Origin: Chiua virens
Taxonomy: Eukaryota > Basidiomycota > Agaricomycetes > Boletales > Boletaceae
DNA: 64,000 nucleotides
Direction: 5' to 3'
NCBI GenBank assembly: GCA_019787685.1
Contig: JAHNUO010000001.1
Span: forward strand, 1,674,001 to 1,738,000
Shown here: piece by piece, positions 1 to 11,190 of the stretch
How the letters are laid out: the number at the start of each line of letters is the position of its first letter
How positions within the stretch are numbered: the first letter of the stretch is position 1
The notes under the pieces: model-generated
The model's database searches: none
What the model was told of the DNA's origin: nothing
What the model saw: only the letters and a program-made list of their open reading frames with translations
Program-made: the position numbers and the translations under genes

Positions 1-413
1 GGATACCGTGGCATCACCTTGACGGCACCAGGAAACTTGTCGATCCACGAGACGATGAAGCCGAACGCAGCTATATAACGGGCGCGCGTCAGCCGTGAGT
101 ACGAGGAGGCACGTAAAGACGTACCAATGACAGGCGAGAGATACGCCATGCCGAGTTGAACACCCGCCAGCGTGCAGGGCTTGGCTGCGTGGGCAAAGTC
201 GGTGCACAGTCCCAAGCCTCCATCCTGCCTTGCATGGACTGTCAGCGGTGCTGCCAGCGCTAGATAGGATTCAAATGATACAGTTAGTGTCAAGCGTGGC
301 GCATCGACCCATGGGGGTGCTCACCAAAACCGAACAGCCCGCACGCGTTAAAAAGCACCAAGTTCCTCGTATTGCTCGCTTCCTCGCCCTGATGTGCGAT
401 TTGGTGGCAATGA
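1..413 (-). CDS. Fragment of an unknown gene running off the left edge
   Basis: A minus-strand reading frame continues out of the window. An exon at about 413-325 ends at a good donor (GTGAGC). A 65-nt intron follows (324-260) with a CTAAC branch point and a TAG acceptor, and a second exon runs from 259 to position 1 in the same frame without a stop. The joined peptide contains a hydrophobic stretch followed by an Ala-rich segment, then a region with the motifs GLCTDFAHAAKPC and AGVQLGMAYLSPVIG. The hydrophobic part could be a signal peptide or a membrane segment, but no start codon can be assigned. I do not recognise the family. The match between intron signals and reading frame is the main support. 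Confidence 0.35.
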
Positions 414-1148
414 CTAACGAATGGTAAATTCAGCAGGGACGCAGGACGCGATGGCAACAGACGGCTCACCATCCAAGAATAGTCAAGAGGCTGAGGAAAC
501 CAAAACAGATGGCCAAGATCTGAAAGACTAAAAAAGCGCATCGGAATCAATGTCGTGTTCCTGGCAAAGAGTTTAATTAACTACCTCCTCCTGTCTTCTC
601 ATGGAAAGTGATGGCGGAAAGTACCAATGAGACGAGATTCGTGATAATAATAGCGGCTAAGTGGAACTGTGAGCGACGATCGGAAGAAGAACTGATGCCA
701 CTCACAGACGGCGATCATACGCGAAAGAGCGAAAGGGAAGGGCATAGTGTCACGGACGACTAAGCGATAGGATAGATTAAGATGAATGAAGAGTGAGAAG
801 ACTTGGGTGGAACTGGCGGGTTTACCGGACGCATTTTATACGAGCTCTGGTTGTTAAACGGTGGGGTGGTGGACCGTCGCCAGACAATGGGCCATCATTT
901 GCGCTTTACAACATGTCCACATAACTAGGTGTGGTTCTCGGAGTCCGAATCAGACAGATCAAAGCGTGGATAAAGCGAACCACTTGCTGTTGCAAGTCCA
1001 TCTTCGTTGTGCGTCATGGAGGCAAGGATAAATATTAATATTGGACTAATCCATGGTGTAATGTGTGGGACAAACGACGGACCCCAAAAGCGTACAGCAC
1101 ATGTCAGACCAGCACCCGAATAATTCAAAGTGATTGGAAATCGACACC
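414..1148. other. Intergenic stretch without a supported gene
   Basis: I see no conserved coding exon here. It lies upstream of the edge gene and downstream of the F-box gene, so it probably holds the promoter of the first and the 3' UTR of the second. Open frames are short and on overlapping strands. Confidence 0.4.
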
Positions 1149-3337
1149 TTATTGGCAATCACTAGTACTGAAGTTCCATATCCTCACATCACCGTCGTCA
1201 CTCCCAGACACGATCTTGTCTTCTCCAAGACCGACGCAAGTCACCGCACCGCGATGTCCAAATAGCGTGGTTGTACACTTGCCCTCTTCACGATTCCACA
1301 CCTGAAGTTACAGTGTCAGTATAATCACTGCAAGGAAATAGATCGTGCACTAACCTTGATGGTGCGATCGTGACTCCCGCTGACAAGCCTAAGTTTATCG
1401 CATGCAACTGCCCACACGCCCTCGATGTGTCCGAACAAAGTCCTCATAGCCTTGCCCGTTTCGACATCCCATACCTTGATCGTATTGTCGAGGCTCCCCG
1501 ATATCAACACAGGCTTCTTGGCGGGCTTACCAGTCACACCTATCGCCGGATTTATTGCGATACGATTTGTGCTTCGCACATCGTCCGTACTCTCGCTCGG
1601 CTTCCTCATATCATGGGTGACGACGGTGCAGATATCAGCAGGATTCGATCCCCCGCAAAGCTGGATGATATCTGAAGAAGAGTTCTCGGCTACTACAGCG
1701 TCCGCTGCACTCGAGCTATCATCATCGTCCGGCGCCACGTCCACGTCGAGAATCCGAAGACTCTGAACCTGACCGACATGCCCAATGAGCTGACGCACAC
1801 ACGTCCGTTTCGCAAGATCCCAAAGCCGAATGGTCCCATCATCGGAGGCAGAGAAGAGCATCTTTCCCGCATCGATCTTGAGCGTAGAACGACAAGGATT
1901 TGTAGACGAGCTCGCACTCCCATGGGCATCCCACAACCTCACAGCATTTACCCAATCACGATGTCCGCGAAGAGTAAACGCCTCCCCTGTACAAAAGTTC
2001 CATATCTTGACGGTTGTGTCGACACTGCCGCTGGCTAGGACGTTCGCGTCAAAATTGAGAGAGACTACGCCGTCGGTGTGCCCCTCCAGTGTGCGTATGC
2101 ATTCTCCCTTCCGCCAATTCCACACACGGATGGTATGGTCCATACTTCCGGTGATCAGCTTCGCTTCATCAAACTGGAGGGTCCGCACGGCCCTGGTGTG
2201 ACCTCTGAGGCAGCGAACTTCGCTACCAGTTTCAAGGTTCCAAACACGTACAGTGCGATCATACGACCCTGTGATGAGGATAGGGAAGGAAGGGTGCTGG
2301 AGTGTCTCGTTAAACTGGAGGCACATGACACCATCTGTGTGACCCCGCAAGGTGCGGACATGACATCGACCGCGACGCCAGTTACGCTCGATGGTAAGGC
2401 GTTCGCTGTAGACATCTTTCCAGGGACGGGTGACCGTTTCAGGTTGTGGATTTAGAGGAGGAATAAGGAGGTCGGAGGGCTGGGGACTTGAGCCGGGGAA
2501 AGGTGATGCTGAGGAAGAGGATGTCGCCTGAGGATGGTCTTCGGATTTCTGACGCTTCAAAGGCCTGTCGAAGGAGGACATGATTTCGAAATCGCGCTTC
2601 AAAAATGCAGGGGGGGAGGGGGAAGAAACGAAAGATGAGGCGGAGCTGGGACGAACTTGTCGTTTTCGCTCTAGAATGGGCAAGCCCCAGCCACATTTGA
2701 GACACTTCTGCCCGATATGCTGCTGGCAGATCCCGCGCCAGAGAATATCATCGTCAGCAAGGCTGCGCCAAAACTTGGAGACCTGGGCCGCACGACAAAG
2801 GGATGTTGCGTCGAGGTAAGCAAGGATCTTAAGCGAGACCTCGCGGGGAAGGACGGTAAAGGGATCTATTCTGATGAGGTGACCAAGTTGCTCTGTGAGG
2901 AGGGAGAGCTGAGAAAAGCAGCACATAGTGAGAAGTCCCTGGAGGATGAGTTCCCTTCTTGGATGAGAGGAGGAGGAAAAGTTGGACCAAATTGAATTGA
3001 CGACCTGCCGCTCCTCTTCGGGGAGGGCGTCGAGGGCCTGTAGAGATAGATCATCAGCAGTGGATCGGCTAACTTGAAAGGAGGGACGAACCTGCTGGAG
3101 CTTGAGATTAGTGCCCTGGTCAGCCATACGCTGGTGTCGGACGCAAAGCTTGCGGGGAGGAAGCTGGGGGGAGGACTGCATCACTGAGCTGGTGTTCGGC
3201 TGCGCCAAGGGCAGAAAGGGCGTAGGCGGTGAAGGAGATCGATTTGGGAGAAGAAGCGAAGAAGCCAAGCGAGGTGCCGGGAGGGTGTCACACTGGTATG
3301 AGTCCTGGGCGGGGCCCGGCGGTGGGGGCATCGTCAA
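1149..3337 (-). CDS. MET30: F-box/WD40 protein, MET30/SconB type (SCF ubiquitin ligase receptor)
   Basis: This is the substrate receptor of an SCF ubiquitin ligase that in fungi represses sulfur-assimilation genes and restrains cell-cycle entry. The main exon is 3337-1355, followed by a 53-nt intron (1354-1302) and a last exon 1301-1149. A 54-nt in-frame segment (3091-3038) with donor, branch point and acceptor is probably a further intron, giving about 693 aa. Order: low-complexity N-terminus, an LQALDALPEEER stretch, the F-box (LPREVSLKILAYLD...LADDDILWRGIC), the MET30-type CGWGLPILERKR motif, the RPWKDVYSERL linker, then seven WD40 blades. The last blade is completed only by the final exon (VWNREEG...DVRIWNF). 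The CGWGLP and RPWKDVY signatures favour MET30/SconB over Cdc4. Blade 5 carries a long acidic and Ser-rich insertion. Confidence 0.93.
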
Positions 3338-3645
3338 GGACGATTTTAGCTGGTTGTAGGAGGAGAAGGATGAATTTCAGTGATCCGTACACGTAGACAT
3401 GTCGAATTGAATGTCTCGATTCCTGACGTATGTCGCACGCGACATCGCGCAAGTATGTCTGGGTCACGCAATCACACAGCCACATTATTACGCTTACTCG
3501 CCTTTTCCCCTGCCAAGGTGAGTGACAAAGACAAACAATACACAGCTGGCGACAATCCACACAGCGAGTCGCTCGCAATTCATATCATACTATACGCACA
3601 AATCAGATAACACACAACCAATCATTCCTTTCTGCTGCAGAATCA

Positions 3646-5326
3646 TCAATCCAGCGTGATCCTCAGCTGCTCCAAAGGTATCGGCTCGAACGTGTCCAGG
3701 TCGATACCCCGCGAGCGTAGTTCGGGTATGCAGTGTGGTGGTACAAGTTGTCGGTTCAGCTCAGGTCTCACGGATAGTTCTACATACCAGATTAATCACC
3801 GATCAGTAACCCCTGTCTACCAGCTGTTCGACTTACCCTCTCGCGTAAAGTTGAACAGCGGTGGGAATTCCTTCTGATTGGGCATTCTTGCTCCTTCCCC
3901 GCGGAGTTCATCAAAGAAGGGGTGAACCATGGCTTCCACCGCGCTCAACCGCGCTCCTGGAGTATACTCGAGGAGCTTCGCTACCAAGTCTATCGCTTCG
4001 GGTGCAGTGCGTGGTCGGAACACCTGAAAAATGCTATCAATGCGACGTATGTAGCCAAAACCACGGTACGGACCTTGCTAAACGGATGAGGCTTGATCTG
4101 CGGGAATTTATGCTCCATGTAGTTGGGGTTCATCGTCTTGATCTGGTCTCTGGACGGCGTACCGAGCACCTTGATAATTTCCACCAACTGATCGATACCA
4201 CTTTCACCGGGGAAGAGTGGCTGTCCAAGCATCAACTCGGCCATCACACAACCCGTCGACCAAATATCTATTCCCGAAATACATCAAGCGCACTATACAC
4301 GATATTGGTGGCACTCACCGATATTCGTTGTGTAGTTGGTAGCTCCGAAAATGAGCTCTGGTGCACGATAGTACCGCGAGCAAATATAACTGACGTTGGG
4401 TTCGCCCGCCACTAAAATCTTTGCTGAGCCAAAGTCACACAGCTTTAAAATTCCGGTAGCAGGATTCAAGAGCAAATTCTGAGGTTTGATATCACGATGG
4501 CAGATGCCTACTGAGTGGATGTAAGCCAAGGAGCGCAGGAGTTGATACATGTACAGTTTGATTTGAAGGGCGGGCATGGGCTGCTTGAGTTTAGAATAGT
4601 GGCGACTTGCGCGATAGACTGTTTCAGGTACATATTCAAGGACAAGGTTGAGATAAACCTCGTCCTTCTAGAAAGGATGTGAGACACTAGGAAGATGACA
4701 AGCGAAATATGAGCCAACCTTGTCCCCATTGGAGTAGAAAAAGGCTTTCAGGTCGACGACGTTTGGATGAGAGACGAGTCTCATGATTTGTAGTTCCCGA
4801 TTCTGTGTGGCGAAAGCGAGCAAGATACGTACCGCAGACATTACAAATGAAGGGGAAATGGTCAGAAAAAAAAAGTTGAAAAAGTGACAACGGAAGAAGT
4901 ACCTTGAAGCGCTTGTCCTGGAGAACTTTCTTGATAGCGATTTCCTCTGTGTCCTTGGAGTCTGAGAGAAGTTTTGCCTGGAATACGACACCGAAGGAGC
5001 CATTTCCGATGACTTTGCAATTTGTGTAGGCAAGTTCGCGTTGCTCGCTTGTCTTTCCGTCTGAGGCGACGACTTTGACGATCCTGTGGGGGTCGTCGAT
5101 GGCTAGTTGATTTACGAGGAAGTGAGGCTCTGATTGCATTGATATGGGGGGCGGTGGAGAGGGAAGGGAGAGGAGAAGAAAACGGGTGGAAGATGACGGA
5201 AAGAAGGGGGCGGGTGAACCATATATGGATGTGGGGGGGCTGAGGGGAGGGTGGGGAGGGAGGACAACAGGGAAGAAAATACTCACGTGACAATTTGACG
5301 CCGTTTATTGGAGCGTTGGAAACCAT
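3646..5326 (-). CDS. GSK3: Glycogen synthase kinase 3 (shaggy-type Ser/Thr kinase)
   Basis: A CMGC protein kinase that phosphorylates primed substrates in growth and stress signalling. Seven exons read without interruption: 5326-5287, 5102-4903, 4802-4719, 4667-4319, 4267-4074, 4023-3837, 3779-3646. They give 395 aa, the usual length. Visible motifs: glycine loop GNGSFGVV near residue 46, catalytic lysine in EEIAIKK (about 71), HRDIKPQN (165-172), DFG (186-188), and the activation loop [17 protein letters not shown] with the GSK3 tyrosine near 202. The start [13 protein letters not shown] is chosen because it splices in frame to [12 protein letters not shown]. The first intron (184 nt) is much longer than the others (about 50-100 nt), and its CT-rich body is open in other frames. 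Phases agree at every junction. Confidence 0.97.
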
Positions 5327-5756
5327 CAGAGTGGGAAAGAGAGATGGCTGGAAGAGAGAAAAGAAAGATTGGGACGGATCAGGATGGCGATGTATGCAAG
5401 TCGTGAGAGAGACGAGAAAGGAACAGAAAATAAGAAAAGCGTCGAGAGAGTGGACTAGATAGGCGAGAAATGATACACTGAGAGGGAGTCTGAGAGTGGG
5501 CGACGAGTGGACGGCAGGACAAGGGACGAACAGCAGTTTACCAGGAGGCTTTGCACTGGCAGCGCTGATCCCCCAGTCGTCTGGTCCTGTGACCTCCTTG
5601 TGACCCCAAAGATGTACAAATACCTCTCCGACGTCCCTCTTTCCCACCCCGCGCTGCTCGTATGCTACAATGACACCTTTACATTGTGAATGGTACATGG
5701 TCCTCTTTACTGCCTCATACCTCCGTTTGAAATTTCACTTGCCTCTAAGCAATCTC

Positions 5757-7163
5757 TTATACATGTATGGAATCTTGAGTCGCAGGTGCTGGAATGTTTA
5801 ATCTCATAAAATCAAACGCCACTTGCGCATGTCCCATACCCCACGTCTCGCTTGCCTGTCGAGAAATTTCATCGATCACAGCAAAACGGACATCATGCCC
5901 ATTTTTGAGTTGCCGTGGGGAGGGAAATCTGTTGGTAATTCAGTTCCACATCCTCAACCCGGCAATTACGCCATTTGCTTACCGGCTCCCAATGTGATTG
6001 AGAACCAGTCGCTCAGCGCTGACGCGTTTTGCAAACTCCCCTGCCGTCGTCGGCGTCGAGTGTCCCCTTGCTAATACTTTCTCTCGGACCTCTTTCTCCT
6101 TTCTGCGCGCCTGCGGATCCACAGAAGTCGGTATCCATGCGTCGGTCGCTTCGTGTATCAGAACCGAGGGTGGAGGAAATCTGAGTAGAGGTTCGATAGC
6201 CGAGGCGTCGTAAGTATCCCCTAAAATCGCCAGTTTCCGGTTAGGAAGGCTCGACTCTCTGATAATGTACCCCAAACATGGATCTGAATTCAGTGTCAGT
6301 CGAGCTATGAGCCAGAATCAGCATTCCAAATGAACACTTACCACGATGCGATATATGCCCTGCATCCACTACGACATCTCCAAGATGCCCGTGGGCTGCA
6401 GTGAATGCTTGCCAGAAACCTTGTTCGTCGCATAGCAAGTCCTCACCCGGGCATTCGCTAGAATGGAGAGATGCGGCATCACACGGTGTTCGTGGGCATT
6501 GGGGTGTAAGAAGCTCATGTACAGCATAAGTGCCTGCAGTCTTAGTCAAGGTCATCGTAAGAATGGCACGAACAAAGGTGCGCAAGCCAGCAGGGCCATA
6601 AACGTTAATACAGGGGGACTGGATTGGATAGAAATGAGGCACACTAATATCGACGGTAAGGCACATACGATGTGCGTGGGCCGACTCGGAAGAGTCTCCG
6701 AGCCATGCGCGGTGGCTGGCGGAAGGAGGATATAACGCAAGAAAGGCACGATGCCCATGACATGGTCAGCTGCGGTGTGCGCAAGAACTAGTCAACATTA
6801 GCAATAGAAACAGTCACATTTATTACCGTGCATGTGGGTTACAAAGAGCTTTGTGACTCTCTGGGCTCGAAGTGTTTCCTCTCCGGTACCACGGGGCTGT
6901 AATTGAAACTGACGGGTAGTGCCTTCTGCACAATCCACCACTGTAATAAAAATGGCTTAGAAAATGTATGGGTAGTCAGCTCGCATATTCCATACTCCAC
7001 AGCGTCCCATCGCCGATGACATTCGCGACTGAAATGCTCCTATGCATTAGGCAACGAAGGAAATATAAATGATTGACAGACCTAGACTAGAGCAGTTACG
7101 TGAGCATGAAGGGCCCCCTCCACTGCTCGTCCCTAGGAATGTGATCTGCATATTCTTGGCCAT
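5757..7163 (-). CDS. Ribonuclease Z, short form (tRNA 3' processing endonuclease)
   Basis: A zinc-dependent beta-lactamase-fold nuclease that removes 3' trailers from pre-tRNAs. Seven exons: 7163-7082, 7028-6996, 6940-6827, 6769-6669, 6618-6342, 6283-5983, 5928-5757, giving 359 aa. Visible: N-terminal ITFLGTSSGGGPS, the VDCAEGTTRQFQ strand, the zinc motif THMHADHVMG, PAGLRTFVRAIL, the second-metal histidine in DAGHISHRG, GDTYDAS, HEAT, the GHSTPTTAGEFA motif and LVLNHIGSR. All metal-binding signatures are present. The length fits the single-domain ELAC1-like form, not the two-domain Trz1 of about 800 aa usual in ascomycetes. It is divergent from the gene at 7420, with 256 bp between start codons. 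Whether the product goes to mitochondria cannot be judged, as no clear presequence is seen. Confidence 0.94.
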
Positions 7164-7419
7164 CTGGTCGGATTCAAATCAATCGTATGCTGTGACGCGC
7201 TTGTCGTTGTGACGCGAATCACGTGCGACGACGCGTATCCAGAAAAGGAAGGTATGCTCTCAGTTGAACTTGGTCTGCGTCTCCTCAATTGATTCGGTGG
7301 CTGGTTGCCTTTCTTGTCGTCGTTGCGGTTGTTTCAGCTGTGCGTTCAGTGAGCACCGTTCTACTTAAACATTTCCCCTTGTCTTACTCCTTCCAAGTCG
7401 TTCTTTATTTTTAATTATT
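7164..7419. promoter_or_regulatory. Shared spacer between divergent genes
   Basis: This 256-bp spacer separates the start codons of the tRNase Z gene (minus) and the 406-aa gene (plus), so it must hold both promoters. The side nearest the plus gene is T- and C-rich, as is common upstream of fungal transcription starts. No clear TATA box was seen. Confidence 0.45.
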
Positions 7420-8640
7420 ATGGCTCCGGTTATCGCGACCTTGGACGCCAACTCGTCTCGATCGACAAGACACTCAGCCCAGCCATCCAACTCGCGGATG
7501 CCACACGTGTTTGTAATCCCTCCAGAAGAGGAACAGCAGGATAACCCACCATGGTGCTGTTTCGATGCCGATGAACAGCCCGGAAACACAAGTGACTTTG
7601 CTTCACATCATGACATTCTTTTTTCCGACATTCCCTATTTTTCACAACAATCCGAGAACGACTCCCCCATACCTATCACTCGTAGGACCGCCGCTCGCCA
7701 ACCAAGACCCACGGTTCCCTTGCCAAAGAAACTCGAGAAGAAACAGCGTCCGGAAACCATAAAGATCATTGAAAATACACCATCTCGAGCAAGACAGAAA
7801 GACGTCCGGGAGGATTCAGATATCATCGAGGTAGTCAAGGTCAAACGTACCAGGGTTTTCACAGACCCAGAGGAGAATACAAACGTAAAACGCTCCAAGA
7901 CTCTCAAGGCGCGGGCGAGCAAAGCCTTGCTGTCGATAAAGAATGTTGGCAAAAGCTCGCACAGGACCCATGTGAAAGAACTTTGGTCGTCAACCGAAAG
8001 CATACCCTGGGTCTCCAAGGGGGTACAAGAGCAGATCCGTTCAGATCAGAACCAAGGAGAGAATCGCCTCCCTACGACACCTACCAAGAAGAGATCTCTA
8101 TCGCGAGCAAGCACGCTGTCGCTTGCGCAGCTTTTCCAGTCTGTGAAACCTTCACGATCAGAAACCTCGATTGTCCGTGCCCCGTCATCAGCACTGCTCG
8201 CCGAAACGCATCGCGCCACCCAAGCCGACCCGTCGTCCCCTCCAACTCACAAATATGACAACGCGAATGTGTCCCTCAACTCCTCGAAGAAGAACACCCT
8301 CACAAAGTTCTCTGTCCGAGAACTCCACCGACTTTTCTCTTTTTCTTCGTCCGTGGACGACCCTTCACTGGCCAGTAGCACTTCCATACCATCACCTACG
8401 TCCAACTTGACATCCAGTGATCCCGATATACCTACGGAGGAAGGCATATTTGCAGATGCACTTGACCTAGGGAACATGGATCAGACACTTACGCCGCCTC
8501 AGCGTCGCCGAGAATTTTACGCCCGTCGCATTTGCGATCCCGATTTTGAGATGAAGCTCGACTCTCTTCACTTTGACACACTGTCTTTTGATCTCGAGGA
8601 CTTTGATGATGTCCTAATGGAAGGGAACATCTTGCCATAA
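7420..8640 (+). CDS. Unrecognised 406-aa protein, intronless
   Basis: One uninterrupted frame of 406 codons begins at an ATG after a T-rich leader. I do not recognise the family. The protein is Ser/Thr/Pro-rich and looks largely disordered. It has several basic clusters (RRTAARQPR, KKLEKKQR, KRSKTLKARASKALLS, KKRSLSRASTLSLAQLF) that could act as nuclear-targeting or phosphorylation sites. The last 60 residues are acidic and better structured (PPQRRREFYARRICDPDFEMKLDSL), ending in a run of Asp, Glu and Phe. That conserved-looking end is the most likely functional part. Long length, no stop and intact codon periodicity support a real gene. The lack of introns is unusual beside its intron-rich neighbours. 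Function is unknown. Confidence 0.8.
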   Translation: MAPVIATLDANSSRSTRHSAQPSNSRMPHVFVIPPEEEQQDNPPWCCFDADEQPGNTSDFASHHDILFSDIPYFSQQSENDSPIPITRRTAARQPRPTVPLPKKLEKKQRPETIKIIENTPSRARQKDVREDSDIIEVVKVKRTRVFTDPEENTNVKRSKTLKARASKALLSIKNVGKSSHRTHVKELWSSTESIPWVSKGVQEQIRSDQNQGENRLPTTPTKKRSLSRASTLSLAQLFQSVKPSRSETSIVRAPSSALLAETHRATQADPSSPPTHKYDNANVSLNSSKKNTLTKFSVRELHRLFSFSSSVDDPSLASSTSIPSPTSNLTSSDPDIPTEEGIFADALDLGNMDQTLTPPQRRREFYARRICDPDFEMKLDSLHFDTLSFDLEDFDDVLMEGNILP

Positions 8641-9325
8641 TGCACTATTGTTCCGCCCTGGCTTCGTTGCTCTCGTGGTCTTTTGTTATACCACTGCAGT
8701 CGTTTCCTTACCACATCTGCATGACATCTGCTCATGTTCCTCGTATCTCGATTCTAGTCATGCCCAGCACGTTCCACATCCATCTTCATCCTTCTCGCGA
8801 GGACCAAATGGACAGAATAACGCTATCTCATCTCCAACATACGTACAGACGACATACTCCCATTATGATATTCACGTACTCGCTTTCTGGTATATAAAGC
8901 AACGCTCTCCGCTTGTTTTCCTTGTTGATGTTTCACGTTTCAAGTTGGTCTTCACTGCTCTCTAGTTTCCCCGTTCTGCTCAAGTGTTTTATATTTATAA
9001 CAACATTATCGGCTGGGCCGTATCTGGACTTCTATCCGTGGAATGTATATTTATACGTGCTTACTATGTCATTTCTTATCCCTAAGCCTGGGCATGTTCA
9101 GAATATCATTTGACTTGAATTCGGTAGCAAGTGTCCACACGAATGGTAACATTAGCATCGCACCGTAAATAGAGGTTTTCGCACGCTTCCGGTAACATCA
9201 TGAGGGCTCCGAGCATCAAAGTCTACTTCGAAGGACCAGGAACTTTTAAGCTGTCTTACCTAGACCTCCAGTCCCGGTTTCCCTCATCTACTCAGTCAAT
9301 CTTCGAAGCCATACTATCTGTTACA
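8641..9325. other. Intergenic, 3' UTR of one gene and promoter of the next
   Basis: No supported gene. The sequence just after the stop at 8640 is T-rich and probably 3' UTR. A TATATAA-like run near 8891 and ATTTATA runs near 8993 and 9047 are seen but not tied to a start site. Confidence 0.4.
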
Positions 9326-10341
9326 ATGTCTTCCACGTACGTCCGCTCACGACACGATCTTAAAACCAATCCTAACTGCTTCGGATCGCAGGTTTACACC
9401 CTCTAAGGCTATTGATACGTCCAAGGAAAAGGATTGGCCCATGCATCTCGGTTTGTTTTGCACCGCCAGTGTTGTGTCCACAACATCTCACCCGTCCGTC
9501 AACGCCGTAGGCATGCTGGACTGGGATAATTCCAAGATCGTCTTCACGAAACGCAGCCTCCTCGAGTTCCTCAAGTAAGTGCCTCGTCCTCTCATGGATA
9601 TTGACGCGGCAAAAAAAAGTTCAGCACCGCAAGTGCAGATATACTGGCGTCACCGTCGATCCTGGTTTCACCAACATCCAGAAGCTTCCACGTACGGTCA
9701 CGCTCTTTCGCCTCCGCCGCCTCGTGACTGATTGGACGCTTCAGGATACGCACAGTTTGGGAACATGGTTGCTGATTCTGCCTCGGAGGAGATCTCCGCA
9801 GAATGTATGCGAGATCTTTCTCTGAGAAGACGAAACCCCGATGATTCACCCTTTTCCCAAAGTGACGAATATCCCCGTTCAACCAGCGGGCATTCAGCAA
9901 CTTTTCGAAGAGGAGGTTACTGATGACGCCCTGGCCACTGCCCCACAACCGTCACCCACGGCCGAGGTAAGCGTGCTGTCTGTGACCGCGTTGGACGCTG
10001 TTGATCATCATTGGCAGTCAAGCGGCGGCGGCTTTAAGCCTACACGGTCAGTGTTGTCATCTGTGACGTTGTGACATGCTTGTATCTGAGGTGGCTCTGC
10101 AGACGCGTTCGCACCATTCCAGGAGGCACGGATAGCATCGGAAGCATATTTTCCCATGGCGACTCCGAGCAATTCGTCCCAACGCGCAGGTAAGTAAACT
10201 CTTTTACAGCGTTGTCTTGATGGCTCAATTGTCTTGCTGGTCAGGGTGCGACAACGTCCAGGAGGAGAAGACAACATCGAAGGAGTGAGTGACCCTTCAT
10301 CGCGCCGTGGTCATCTTATTGACTAGTGATAGCTCTTTTGA
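9326..10341 (+). CDS. Small protein with two tandem PGG motifs, nine exons
   Basis: A gene assembled from splice signals. Exons: 9326-9336, 9392-9574, 9639-9691, 9745-9804, 9887-9966, 10018-10046, 10103-10189, 10245-10284, 10333-10341, giving 183 aa. All phases agree. A 60-nt in-frame segment (9451-9510) has good intron ends and may also be spliced, leaving 163 aa. The C-terminal third holds two copies of a short motif: RRVRTIPGGTDSIGSIF, then RRVRQRPGGEDNIEGLF, each preceded by FxPTR or FVPTR. This resembles the PGG repeats of the eukaryotic HN1/Jupiter family of small microtubule-associated proteins, but I cannot assign it firmly. The upstream half (DWDNSKIVFTKRSLLEFL) is not recognised. 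The last exon has only three codons including the stop. Confidence 0.72.
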
Positions 10342-10523
10342 TCGAATGGCATACCTGAGGCCTGAGGCCCGAGGTAAGACTTGCATCGTGTCGGTAGAAA
10401 ATTTTGCAACTATTCACATCATGTAACACCAAGGTTTAGTCGTGAAATAACAATAACGAGATCCATAATGTATCATCATCAGTCTGTGAGTTAGGTGTCT
10501 ATGCAAACTTCAAGCTTAGCTAC

Positions 10524-10538
10524 GCCAAAAACAAAATT
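10524..10538 (-). terminator. Pol III terminator of the tRNA-Leu gene
   Basis: On the minus strand, two T-runs (TTTTG followed by TTTTT) begin a few bases after the tRNA 3' end, the standard RNA polymerase III stop signal. Confidence 0.7.
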
Positions 10539-10542
10539 ATTT

Positions 10543-10635
10543 GGTAGCGGCGAGGTTCGAACTCGCGCGGACTTTCGCCCATTGGGATTCAAATTTCTTA
10601 AATCCAACGCCTTAGACCAACTCGGCCACGCTACC
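10543..10635 (-). tRNA. tRNA-Leu, anticodon probably UAA, with a very short intron
   Basis: The reverse strand folds as a class II tRNA. The acceptor stem GGTAGCG pairs with CGCTACC, the D arm is GCCGAG...GGC, the T arm GCGAG TTCGAAC CTCGC is perfect, and the long variable arm forms GGGC GAAA GTCC. Counting from the D stem, positions 34-36 read TAA. The anticodon arm closes only if about 8 nt after position 37 are removed, and even then one stem pair is poor, so the intron limits are uncertain. A T-rich run follows the 3' end (10524-10538), as expected for a Pol III terminator. The long variable arm excludes most amino acids except Leu and Ser, and the D arm fits Leu. Confidence 0.88.
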
Positions 10636-11190
10636 GATCGCCGATTCTACAGGTCGTCGCATCATGTGGCCCGCAGACGTGTCCAGAACCTTTTTGGAAC
10701 CTGCCGTGAGGCGCGGCTTTGACTTCAGCCTCCGATTCAGAGTCCAGTAGAAGTGGGCGCGGCTTTCTATCTTGAGGCTAAGGTAGATTAGATACATGCT
10801 CATGACGCAGCAATGACCAGTGATCACTTGCCGAGATTAGAGACCACAACGGTGGTCACTGTCAAAGCGAGAATAGGCTGCTGAGTTCGTGGTGGTACTC
10901 TTCACAGCATGATGGGACGTTTACTAGTGGTCTTGATCGGCCGCAAGTTAAATAAATATCCATGTACAAGGTGCATCGATTGTAATTCGAAACAAGTAGG
11001 AAAACAGAAGACTCGGACCGGTGTCAGAAGTAAGATACAGAGGGGAAGCAAGCGAGGAGATGGGAGGGTATGTAAGGGATTAAACGGTGAGCGAGGGAGT
11101 AGAAGGAACTTGGTACACTTGCTGCCTGATAGTTGTCTATCGAGTCGAAGCTTCCAACACCGACAGATCGTTGCGTCCCCCCAAAAATGT
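10636..11190. other. Intergenic between tRNA-Leu and ATG8
   Basis: No supported gene. The part next to 11190 is probably the ATG8 3' UTR. Open frames here are short and lack family similarity or splice support. Confidence 0.4.

Noticed and set aside
4687..5286. 199-codon frame upstream of GSK3 kinase domain as an extended N-terminus
   Set aside because: It is the translated first intron. Splicing 5287 to 5102 gives the conserved short N-terminus.
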